Part shown: positions 1 through 5,391 of the stretch, piece after piece
Position numbering within the stretch: the first letter of the stretch is position 1
Layout of the letters: each line of letters starts with the position of its first letter
Source: Eubacterium sp.
Lineage (GTDB): Bacteria; Bacillota; Clostridia; Lachnospirales; Lachnospiraceae
Assembly: GCA_024697885.1 (NCBI GenBank)
Contig: JAILSA010000250.1
Span: 1 to 6,650, forward strand
Length of the DNA: 6,650 nt
Direction: 5' to 3'
Position numbers and translations under genes: made by a program
The notes under the pieces: model-generated
The model's database searches: none
What the model saw: the letters and a program-made list of their open reading frames with translations, nothing else
What the model was told of the DNA's origin: nothing

Positions 1-955
1 CTTTCTTGGCCAGTTCTTTGAAAAAACAGCTCCGAGCTCCGGTGTGGCAAGCCGCTCCTACCTGATGCACCTTGGCCAGGATTGTATCGTTGTCGCAATC
101 TAAAAGCAACTCTTTTACATATTGATAGTGTCCCGAGGTATCCCCCTTGCACCAGAGTTCCTGTCTGCTTCTGGACCAGTAGGTCATACGGCCAGTCTTG
201 CAGGTTGCTTCGTAGGACTCCTTGTTCATGTAAGCCATCATAAGAACCTGGCTGGTACGGTAGTCCTGAACGATACATGGAATCAATCCATTGTCATCTA
301 ACTTAAATTCTGAGAAATCAATGGAGCTCTCAAAGGTATTTACCTCAATGCCCATTTTTTTCAGAGAACTTTTTACCTTGTAAATATCTTTTTCCTCGTC
401 CTCGTAATAGTTGGTTGCCACGCCTAAAACCCTTGGCAACTTCAAAAGGTCGCTCAAGTCGTTGCGAAGAAGGCTGTCTCGAATCACCACCTTCTTGCCA
501 CTCTTCTCAATCTTGCCTCCCAGGCGAGGGCCTACATCTACATGTTTGAGTAAGAGGGTGTCCACTGGCAGGTCCATGTCCTCAAAAGGAAGTTCTTCAT
601 AGACCTCTACCATAATCTTATTGCTGCCGAAGCGGTCTACCGCCTCCTGCAAAACATTTTCCTCTTCTGGCAGGATGTCATACTTCAACACCACCCGGTC
701 TGCTCCTGTGTAAAAAGCCTTTTTTACATCCTCAAAGCGACCTGCGTACATTCCCACGAAAAATGGGATGTCGATGGACTTATCCACCTGCTTCATGGTG
801 GCGATAAAGTCTTCTCTCTCCGCCTCTATCTTGGAATAGTTATATATAAAGAGTTCGTCAGCTCCCTTGAGACTGTACTCCTGAGCCATGCGAACAATGT
901 TTGACGCAATTTCGTTTTCTCCATTAATAAATGGAATAATCTTTTTGTAAGCCAT
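1..955 (-). CDS. hisI: Phosphoribosyl-AMP cyclohydrolase (HisI, probably HisIE) with N-terminal degenerate HisF/HisA-like domain; 3' end outside window
   Basis: This is a cytosolic histidine biosynthesis enzyme that opens the purine ring of phosphoribosyl-AMP. The 318 residues in the window fall in two parts. Residues about 218-318 are a clear HisI domain: [17 protein letters not shown], a [15 protein letters not shown] block, the metal-binding DCDNDT (286-291) and the Zn-cysteine segment CHTGARSC (303-310). Residues 1-215 resemble half of a HisF/HisA barrel (KKIIPF at the start, GADELFIYN at 31-39, [27 protein letters not shown] across 63-89). However, the early catalytic Asp of HisF and the glycine-rich phosphate loop are not evident, so this part is probably non-catalytic. 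The start ATG has GGAGG at 965-969, nine bases upstream. It lies 15 bp after hisB and is surely co-transcribed with it. The frame is open at the window edge; a C-terminal HisE (phosphoribosyl-ATP pyrophosphatase) domain is expected but not seen. Confidence 0.93.
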   Translation of the reverse strand, partial: MAYKKIIPFINGENEIASNIVRMAQEYSLKGADELFIYNYSKIEAEREDFIATMKQVDKSIDIPFFVGMYAGRFEDVKKAFYTGADRVVLKYDILPEEENVLQEAVDRFGSNKIMVEVYEELPFEDMDLPVDTLLLKHVDVGPRLGGKIEKSGKKVVIRDSLLRNDLSDLLKLPRVLGVATNYYEDEEKDIYKVKSSLKKMGIEVNTFESSIDFSEFKLDDNGLIPCIVQDYRTSQVLMMAYMNKESYEATCKTGRMTYWSRSRQELWCKGDTSGHYQYVKELLLDCDNDTILAKVHQVGAACHTGARSCFFKELAKK

Positions 956-970
956 TTTCCATTTCCTCCA

Positions 971-1558
971 TCACAATAAGCCTTTGGTCGAAAGTACTCC
1001 GTCAATTCTCTCATCAACTCTTGATGCCATATCCATAGCCTTGGCTGTGGCCTTAAACATAGCCTCAACTACATGGTGAGTATTCTCCCCTGCCAATTGT
1101 TTGATATGCAAATTCATCTCAGCCCCGCTGGCAAGTCCCATAAAGAACTCTCTCACCACTTCTGTCTCCATGGTGCCCAAGCGGTCCGCCTGCAAGTCTG
1201 CCTCAAATGCCAAATAGTTTCTTCCTGAAAAATCCATACTAGCTAAAACCAGGGCATCGTCCATAGGCAAAATAAAATAGCCGAATCTCGCAATCCCAAC
1301 CTTGTCTCCCAAGGCCTGGGCAAAGGCACGACCGAGAACAATGCCTGTGTCCTCCACCGTGTGATGAGAATCGACATGCGTGTCGCCCTCCACATGAACC
1401 TTTAAGTCAAATAGTCCGTGTCGAGCAAAGCCCTCCAGCATATGATCAAAAAAACCTACTCCTGTATGAATGTCGTAGTTTCCTGTGCCGTCCAGATTCA
1501 ATTCCAGCTTGATCCTGGTCTCTTTTGTATTGCGTTCACATACTGCTGTGCGAGCCAT
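971..1558 (-). CDS. hisB: Imidazoleglycerol-phosphate dehydratase
   Basis: This enzyme catalyses the Mn-dependent dehydration of imidazole glycerol phosphate to imidazole acetol phosphate, the sixth step of histidine synthesis, in the cytosol as a large oligomer. The 195-residue length is that of the monofunctional family, with no phosphatase domain. Both metal-binding signatures are intact: HHTVED at 65-70 and HHVVEAMFK at 161-169. The conserved DGTG (23-26), GFFDHML (35-41) and the C-terminal RVDERIDGVLSTKG are also present. The ATG is preceded by AAGGAGG at 1564-1570. It is the first gene after the promoter at 1635-1663 and is followed 15 bp later by hisI, so the two form a histidine operon that continues out of the window. 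Nothing in the protein looks abnormal. Confidence 0.97.
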   Translation of the reverse strand: MARTAVCERNTKETRIKLELNLDGTGNYDIHTGVGFFDHMLEGFARHGLFDLKVHVEGDTHVDSHHTVEDTGIVLGRAFAQALGDKVGIARFGYFILPMDDALVLASMDFSGRNYLAFEADLQADRLGTMETEVVREFFMGLASGAEMNLHIKQLAGENTHHVVEAMFKATAKAMDMASRVDERIDGVLSTKGLL

Positions 1559-1622
1559 AATTTCCTCCTTTTGTCCATGGCAAGTGATGTCATAAATTTG
1601 CGCATAGAAAATTTATTCTACT

Positions 1623-1635
1623 TAGATAGTATCTA
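1623..1635. promoter_or_regulatory. Perfect 13-bp dyad over the predicted hisB transcription start
   Basis: TAGATA, one central base, then TATCTA form a perfect inverted repeat that touches the -10 box (1635-1640) and covers the predicted start near 1628. A further TAGATA copy lies in the spacer at 1650-1655. The position suits a repressor operator, but the arms are AT-rich and short, so chance is possible. The regulator is unknown; in Firmicutes, histidine genes are known to be controlled by a TrpR-like HisR protein or by T-boxes, and I cannot assign this site to either. Confidence 0.3.
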
Positions 1636-1663
1636 TTATACATTTCTTGTAGATAAATTGCAA
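1635..1663 (-). promoter_or_regulatory. Sigma-A type promoter for hisB-hisI
   Basis: On the minus strand a -35 box TTGCAA (1658-1663) is followed after exactly 17 bases by a perfect -10 box TATAAT (1635-1640). Transcription would begin near 1628, giving a leader of about 70 bases before the hisB ATG. That is too short for a T-box riboswitch. The -35 box begins only 9 bp beyond the trmD stop codon, so the histidine genes have their own start while still being open to read-through from trmD. Confidence 0.85.
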
Positions 1664-1672
1664 GTGCCTATT

Positions 1673-2386
1673 TTATCGTTTGTTTTGAAGATTTTTATTA
1701 TTTAGCCACTTTTCATATAAGTCCGGTCTCCGCTCCCTTGTACGGGCCTCAGACTGGGCCTGCCTCCACTGTTCTATATTCTGATGGTGGCCGCTCATCA
1801 AAACCTCAGGAACCTGTCTTCCCAGGATGGAAACTGGCCTTGTGTACTGGGGATATTCTAGTAAACCATCGGAAAAAGATTCCGTCTCCGCCGACTGGTC
1901 ATTGTTCAAAACCCCCGGCACCAACCTGGCTATGGCATCCATCATAACCATGGCGGGAAGCTCGCCCCCTGTCAGGACATAGTCTCCGATGGACATGTAG
2001 TCTGTGACAATTTCTTCTAAAACCCTCTCATCAATTCCCTCGTAGTGGCCACAGAGAAAAACTAACTCTTCCTCTTGACTTAGGTCCTTTGCCTTTTCCT
2101 GGGAAAAGACCTGGCCCTGAGGGGTTAGATATATCACTCTTGGCCTCTTACCGATTCGAGAACAGATTTCCTCATAGCATCGGTAGACCGGCTCTGCCTC
2201 CATCACCATACCGGCTCCTCCCCCGTAAGGGTAGTCATCCACCTTGTTGTGTTTGTCCAGAGTGAAATCTCGTATGTTTAGGGCCTCTAACTCTATGAGG
2301 CCCTGGTCCATGGCCTTGCCCATAATGCTGGTATTCATTCCCTCTTCAATCATTTCTGGAAAAAGGGTCATGACATAGTATTTCAT
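1673..2386 (-). CDS. trmD: tRNA (guanine-N1-)-methyltransferase
   Basis: TrmD methylates G37 next to the anticodon from S-adenosylmethionine, preventing +1 frameshifting; it acts in the cytosol as a homodimer. The 237-residue protein shows the SPOUT trefoil-knot signatures: LTPQGQ (88-93), LCGHYEGIDER (111-121), SIGDYVLTGGELPA (132-145), then ARLVPGVL (153-160), LLEYPQYTRP (175-184) and LMSGHH (196-201). The tRNA-binding tail ERRPDLYEKW (218-227) is present. Arg154 matches the catalytic Arg I recall for E. coli/H. influenzae TrmD. The residue aligned with their Asp169 appears to be Glu here. Its ATG overlaps the rimM stop codon by four bases (ATGA), implying translational coupling. An AAAGGA site lies 11 bases upstream inside rimM. 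No terminator follows. Confidence 0.97.
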   Translation of the reverse strand: MKYYVMTLFPEMIEEGMNTSIMGKAMDQGLIELEALNIRDFTLDKHNKVDDYPYGGGAGMVMEAEPVYRCYEEICSRIGKRPRVIYLTPQGQVFSQEKAKDLSQEEELVFLCGHYEGIDERVLEEIVTDYMSIGDYVLTGGELPAMVMMDAIARLVPGVLNNDQSAETESFSDGLLEYPQYTRPVSILGRQVPEVLMSGHHQNIEQWRQAQSEARTRERRPDLYEKWLNNKNLQNKR

Positions 2387-2898
2387 AGGTCCATTAGTCC
2401 TTTCATTACATGGGCAATCACCTTGCCCTCCTTGGTATCCACGGTCTTAATACAATCTGGAATCGCAGGGAATAGAAGGGTCCTGCCATCCTCCGTCTCA
2501 ATTTCAAAGACATTGTTGGCCCCGGTCTCTATCACCTGGGTCACCTTGCCAATCAGGCTCTGATCTTTTTCGTCAAAAACCTGGGCTCCCACCACATCAC
2601 AGAGGTAGTACTCTCCCTCCTCTAAAGGCAGGGCATCCTCTCTTGTGACCATAAGGTCGCACTTGCGGAAGGTCTCTACCTGATTAATATTATCAAACTC
2701 CTTAAATTTGACAATTACCAGGTTTTTGAAAAACTTAACTCCCTCTATGTGGAGGGTTAAGTTGCCCTGTCTGGTTACCAGAATGACCTTGTCTGTCTTT
2801 TTAAAACGATTTATATCATCGGTGGTTGGAAAAACCTTTAGCTCACCGCGAATTCCATGTGTTGTTGTAACTACTCCAATGCGAAGCATATCTTCCAT
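2383..2898 (-). CDS. rimM: Ribosome maturation factor RimM
   Basis: RimM assists late assembly of the 30S subunit head and processing of 16S rRNA. The 171 residues have the usual two domains: an N-terminal RimM beta-barrel opening with RIGVVTTTHGIRGELKVFP (6-24), and a C-terminal PRC-barrel from about residue 95 (GEYYLCDVVGAQV, then IGKVTQVIETGANNVFEI and the LLFPAI strand at 141-146). The start ATG at 2898 has AAGGAG seven bases upstream (2906-2911); the next in-frame Met at residue 4 would be badly spaced. It lies 61 bp after khpA, across a strong hairpin, and overlaps trmD by 4 bp. RimM, S16 and TrmD form a widely conserved cluster. Confidence 0.96.
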   Translation of the reverse strand: MEDMLRIGVVTTTHGIRGELKVFPTTDDINRFKKTDKVILVTRQGNLTLHIEGVKFFKNLVIVKFKEFDNINQVETFRKCDLMVTREDALPLEEGEYYLCDVVGAQVFDEKDQSLIGKVTQVIETGANNVFEIETEDGRTLLFPAIPDCIKTVDTKEGKVIAHVMKGLMDL

Positions 2899-2923
2899 AC
2901 ATTTTCTCCTTTTTATAGAATAA

Positions 2924-2947
2924 GAGGGCGATACGAATATCGCCCTC
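2924..2947 (-). promoter_or_regulatory. Perfect 10-bp stem-loop with UUCG loop between khpA and rimM
   Basis: In the transcript, GAGGGCGAUA pairs without mismatch with UAUCGCCCUC around a UUCG tetraloop closed by an A-U pair. The stem ends 12 bases before the rimM Shine-Dalgarno site. The bases after it (UUAUUCUAU) are U-rich but interrupted, so it does not look like a full intrinsic terminator. It could be a leaky attenuator lowering rimM-trmD relative to rpsP-khpA, an RNase processing or 3'-end protection site, or a protein-binding hairpin. The structure is seen; the role is inference. Confidence 0.7.
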
Positions 2948-2959
2948 CGTTTCTTATCC

Positions 2960-3187
2960 CTACTGGATATCTACCATGATTTTCTTGCCACCCTTGGAAC
3001 CAGCTGCTCGAACCACAGTGCGAATTGCCTTGGCGATTTTGCCCTGCTTGCCGATCACCTTACCCATGTCCTCAGGGGCTACTGTCAGGTTGATTACGAT
3101 ACCGTTTTCATCCTCAGTCTCTGTAACAACTACTGCGGAAGGATCATCAACCAATGCGCTAGCAATCACTTCTACTAACTCTTTCAT
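2960..3187 (-). CDS. khpA: KH-domain RNA-binding protein KhpA (YlqC family)
   Basis: This is a small cytosolic RNA-binding protein of 75 residues. Relatives pair with KhpB (Jag/EloR) and bind many RNAs, affecting cell elongation and division in streptococci. The single KH fold is evident from VAPEDMGKVIGKQGKIAKAIRT: the RNA-binding GxxG loop is GKQG at 46-49, within the conserved IGKQG. The N-terminus MKELVEVIASALVDDP is the usual family start. A longer in-frame reading from 3229 would add 14 residues that do not resemble the family and lacks a good ribosome site. The start at 3187 has GGAGG five bases upstream. It lies 62 bp after rpsP and before rimM, the standard Firmicutes position. Length and motifs are normal. 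Confidence 0.95.
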   Translation of the reverse strand: MKELVEVIASALVDDPSAVVVTETEDENGIVINLTVAPEDMGKVIGKQGKIAKAIRTVVRAAGSKGGKKIMVDIQ

Positions 3188-3192
3188 ACTAG

Positions 3193-3197
3193 CCTCC
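3193..3197 (-). promoter_or_regulatory. Ribosome binding site that fixes the khpA start
   Basis: GGAGG lies five bases upstream of the ATG at 3187, inside the longer open frame that begins at 3229. It supports the shorter 75-residue protein. Confidence 0.85.
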
Positions 3198-3249
3198 AAT
3201 CTGATACATAAATAGTTTTTCCTACTCATGTTCTACTTGATGTAAGTTC

Positions 3250-3495
3250 TTACTTCTCGATTCCAGCCTCTTTGAACAAACGAGCTACAGTGTCTGTAGG
3301 CTGTGCACCATTTGCCAACCATTTCTTAGCCTCTTCCTCGTTAACCTTAACTACGGATGGCTTCTGGTTTGGATCATATGTACCGATCTCAGCGATGTTC
3401 TTGCCATCACGAGGGGATCTCTCGTCAGCGACAACAATTCTATAAAATGGAGCCTTTTTCTGACCTAATCTCTTCAATCTGATTTTTACTGCCAT
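3250..3495 (-). CDS. rpsP: 30S ribosomal protein S16
   Basis: S16 is a primary-assembly protein of the 5' domain of 16S rRNA. The 81 residues match the family throughout: [20 protein letters not shown] at the start, [12 protein letters not shown] (21-32), EIGTYDP (36-42) and NGAQPTDTV (62-70). The ATG at 3495 is chosen over an in-frame TTG at 3516, because that extension is simply the translated ribosome binding site and S16 proteins begin MAVKIRL. Downstream, 62 bp separate it from khpA, with only a short GTAAG/CTTAC inverted repeat starting at the stop codon region. It is part of the ffh-rpsP-khpA-rimM-trmD cluster linking ribosome assembly to protein targeting. Confidence 0.98.
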   Translation of the reverse strand: MAVKIRLKRLGQKKAPFYRIVVADERSPRDGKNIAEIGTYDPNQKPSVVKVNEEEAKKWLANGAQPTDTVARLFKEAGIEK

Positions 3496-3504
3496 GTTCT
3501 TTTT

Positions 3505-3513
3505 CACCTCCTT
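3505..3513 (-). promoter_or_regulatory. Extended Shine-Dalgarno of rpsP
   Basis: AAGGAGGTG is a near-full match to the 16S rRNA 3' end. Its GGAGG core (3507-3511) lies 11 bases before the ATG at 3495. It overlaps codons 2-4 of the apparent TTG-started longer frame and so rules that start out. Confidence 0.88.
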
Positions 3514-3523
3514 CAAGTGAACT

Positions 3524-3568
3524 AAAAAAATTTATATCCAAAGTCTTTGCCATGGCATTGACTTGTGG
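3524..3568 (-). terminator. Imperfect hairpin plus T-tract between ffh and rpsP: possible weak terminator or attenuator
   Basis: In the 91-bp gap, minus-strand CCA-C-AAGTC pairs with GACTT-TGG with one bulged C. Inside lie a symmetrical AA/AA internal loop and TGC/GCA closed by CATG. The dyad occupies 3538-3568. Seven bases after it comes a run of seven T (3524-3530). The spacing to the T-run is longer than in a textbook terminator and the stem is broken, so partial termination or attenuation ahead of rpsP is more likely than a full stop. I found no convincing separate promoter for rpsP in this gap. Confidence 0.4.
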
Positions 3569-3586
3569 AAAGCTTAGTTATGAGGC

Positions 3587-4942
3587 TTAAAATCCTCCAA
3601 ATGGGAAGTTAAATCCTCCCTTGCCACCTCGTCTGCGGCCCTTGCCGGACATTGCTCCGGACATTTTTTTCATCATCTTGCGGCTCTGCTCGAACTGCTT
3701 GATCAGTCGATTGACCTCGCTGATGTCCACACCAGCTCCCGCCGCAATTCTTCTCTTGCGAGAAGGATTTATAATGGATGGGTTGGTTCGCTCCTCTATG
3801 GTCATGGAGTAAATAATAGCCTCCGTTCCCTTAAGGGCATCATCATCTATTTCCAAATTATCTGGCAAACCCATACCTGGCAGCATGGACAGGATGCTAC
3901 TAAGGCCTCCCATCTTTTTCATCTGCTGCATCTGATCCAGAAAATCGTTAAAATCAAATTCGGCTTTTTTGAACTTCTTGGCCATCTTGGCCGCCTGCTC
4001 CTCGTCAATTTCCGCCTCTGCCTTCTCAATCAGGGTCAGGACATCCCCCATTCCCAAAATTCTTGAGGCCATGCGGTCCGGATAAAACTGCTCCAAATCG
4101 GACAGCTTCTCCCCCATACCTACATAGTAGATTGGCCGGCCGGTAACGGCGCGAATGGAAAGGGCTGCTCCACCACGGGTGTCACCGTCAAGCTTAGTCA
4201 GCACCACGCCGTCTACGGAAAGCTTCTCATCAAAGGTCTTGGCCACATTAACTGCGTCCTGACCTGTCATGGAATCCACCACCAAAATAGTCTGGTGAAT
4301 CTCTATATTTTTCTTTATATTTTCCAGCTCCTCCATCATATCCTCATCGATATGAAGTCGACCTGCTGTATCCAAAATAACTATGTTGTTGCCATTGGTC
4401 TTGGCGTGCTCCATAGCCGCCTTGGCAATATCTACCGGGCTGTGGCCTGTTCCCATGGAAAAAACGGGAACCCCCTGTTTGTCTCCATTGACCTGCAGCT
4501 GCTCAATAGCCGCTGGACGGTAGACATCACAGGCTACTAAAAGTGGCTTTTTGCCTTTTTGCTTGAGCTTGCCGGCAATCTTGGCTGTGGTGGTGGTTTT
4601 ACCAGCACCCTGGAGACCACACATCATAATTACGGTAATTTCGTTCCCGGGCAAAAGACTGATTTCCTCTGTAGTCTCTCCCATCATGCGAACCAGTTCT
4701 TCGTTTACGAACTTGATGACGGTCTGGCCGGGAGTCAGGCTGTTCATAACCTCTTCTCCAAGGGCTTTCTCCTGAACCGCCTTGACAAAATCCTTGACTA
4801 CGCGGAAGTTTACATCTGCCTCTAAGAGGGCCATTTTTACCTCGCGAAGGGCCGCCTTAACATCTGCCTCTGTCAGCTTGCCCTTGCCTCGAAGGCCCTT
4901 AAATACATTTTGAAGTTTTGCTGTTAAACTATCGAATGCCAT
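3587..4942 (-). CDS. ffh: Signal recognition particle protein Ffh (SRP54 GTPase)
   Basis: Ffh binds SRP RNA and nascent signal peptides and delivers ribosomes to the FtsY receptor at the membrane. The 451 residues show all three domains. The N-domain is about 1-90. The GTPase G-domain carries the P-loop GLQGAGKTTTTAK (109-121), DVYRPAAIEQLQ (139-150), DTAGRLHIDE (191-200) and the guanine-specificity motif TKLDGD (249-254). The methionine-rich M-domain from about 325 has DFNDFLDQMQQMKKMGG and the SRP-RNA-binding helix SRKRRIAAGAG (394-404). The tail after 432 is rich in Gly, Arg and Phe. The ATG is 18 bp after ylxM, behind a modest AAGGCGG site, so coupled expression with ylxM is likely. Length and motifs are normal. 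Confidence 0.98.
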   Translation of the reverse strand: MAFDSLTAKLQNVFKGLRGKGKLTEADVKAALREVKMALLEADVNFRVVKDFVKAVQEKALGEEVMNSLTPGQTVIKFVNEELVRMMGETTEEISLLPGNEITVIMMCGLQGAGKTTTTAKIAGKLKQKGKKPLLVACDVYRPAAIEQLQVNGDKQGVPVFSMGTGHSPVDIAKAAMEHAKTNGNNIVILDTAGRLHIDEDMMEELENIKKNIEIHQTILVVDSMTGQDAVNVAKTFDEKLSVDGVVLTKLDGDTRGGAALSIRAVTGRPIYYVGMGEKLSDLEQFYPDRMASRILGMGDVLTLIEKAEAEIDEEQAAKMAKKFKKAEFDFNDFLDQMQQMKKMGGLSSILSMLPGMGLPDNLEIDDDALKGTEAIIYSMTIEERTNPSIINPSRKRRIAAGAGVDISEVNRLIKQFEQSRKMMKKMSGAMSGKGRRRGGKGGFNFPFGGF

Positions 4943-4960
4943 AGTTTACCGCCTTTCTTC

Positions 4961-5323
4961 TTATATCATATCATAAATCTCCTGGGCCAGTTTGGAAATG
5001 CTTTTGGCTCTCTCCTTGTCCTGACCCTGACTTGCAATCTCTTCAATCTCCTGAAGTTTATCCTTGGTAATCTCAAACTTTTTTACTAATTGGAGCTTGT
5101 CTTCATAATCCCTTAACTTCTTCTTACACCTCTTAATGGTGTCATGAACTCCCTGTCGGGTAATGTCTCTGTCTCTGGCAATCTCCCCCAGGGACAAGTT
5201 ATTCAAAATATAGTCCTCAAAAATCAACCGATGATTTTCCTTTAATAATCCGCCGTAGAAATCATACAGATAAGAATATTCTACGATCTCATCGATTTGG
5301 CTGAGACTCACTCTCTTCTCCAC
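4961..5323 (-). CDS. ylxM: YlxM-family helix-turn-helix protein, SRP operon partner
   Basis: This is a 120-residue cytosolic protein of the UPF0122/YlxM family, which has a sigma-70 region 4-like helix-turn-helix and sits before ffh in many Firmicutes. The streptococcal member is reported to associate with SRP components, but the role is not settled. The family signature YLYDFYGGLLKENHRLIFE (18-36) is present. The helix-turn-helix follows at about 43-66 (LSLGEIARDRDITRQGVHDTIKR), and then a charged, probably coiled C-terminal half. The start is GTG, supported by a GGTGGTGA ribosome site six bases upstream and by the family's usual N-terminus. It is the first gene after the promoter at 5363-5391, and its leader contains a strong hairpin, so it probably sets the 5' end of the whole ffh operon. 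Confidence 0.93.
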   Translation of the reverse strand: MEKRVSLSQIDEIVEYSYLYDFYGGLLKENHRLIFEDYILNNLSLGEIARDRDITRQGVHDTIKRCKKKLRDYEDKLQLVKKFEITKDKLQEIEEIASQGQDKERAKSISKLAQEIYDMI

Positions 5324-5334
5324 AGAATCACCAC

Positions 5335-5357
5335 CTGTAAAGTTTTTTTCTTTACAG
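5335..5357 (-). promoter_or_regulatory. 8-bp stem-loop at the 5' end of the ylxM-ffh message
   Basis: CTGTAAAG, a loop of seven A, then CTTTACAG form a perfect inverted repeat. The predicted transcription start from the upstream promoter is about 5356, so the hairpin would be the first structure in the RNA. Its last base is also the first base of the ylxM ribosome site. It may protect the 5' end from decay, hinder initiation at ylxM, or act as DNA as an operator at +1. The structure is seen; the function is inference. Confidence 0.6.
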
Positions 5358-5362
5358 TGAGT

Positions 5363-5391
5363 ATAGTAACCTATTTGTAGGGCCCTGTCAA
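5363..5391 (-). promoter_or_regulatory. Sigma-A type promoter of the ylxM-ffh-rpsP cluster
   Basis: A consensus -35 box TTGACA (5386-5391) and a -10 box TACTAT (5363-5368) are separated by exactly 17 bases on the minus strand. The -35 box shares bases with the TGA stop of the methyltransferase gene, so the two transcription units touch. The start would be near 5356, giving a leader of about 33 bases. There is no terminator after the methyltransferase. Confidence 0.83.

Noticed and set aside
960..962. Alternative ATG for the hisI gene at 962
   Set aside because: It is out of frame with the HisI coding sequence and too close to the GGAGG; the ATG at 955 has correct spacing.
1559..1628. Possible histidine T-box riboswitch upstream of hisB
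   Set aside because: The leader is only about 70 bases, and no T-box sequence, specifier stem or terminator/antiterminator pair is visible.
1418..1705. Plus-strand open frames over hisB and its promoter, and others over ffh, rimM and the methyltransferase
   Set aside because: They lie opposite well-supported genes, lack ribosome sites and recognisable domains, and read as low-complexity antisense translations.
3188..3229. Longer khpA reading starting at 3229 (89 residues)
   Set aside because: The added 14 residues do not resemble the KhpA family, and GGAGG at 3193-3197 sits correctly for the internal ATG at 3187.
3240..3252. Short inverted repeat GTAAG/CTTAC at the end of rpsP as a terminator
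   Set aside because: Five AT-rich pairs with a two-base loop and no T-run; too weak to support a terminator call.
3496..3516. Longer rpsP reading from a TTG at 3516 (88 residues)
   Set aside because: The extension is the translated Shine-Dalgarno sequence; S16 proteins begin at the MAVKIRL start at 3495.
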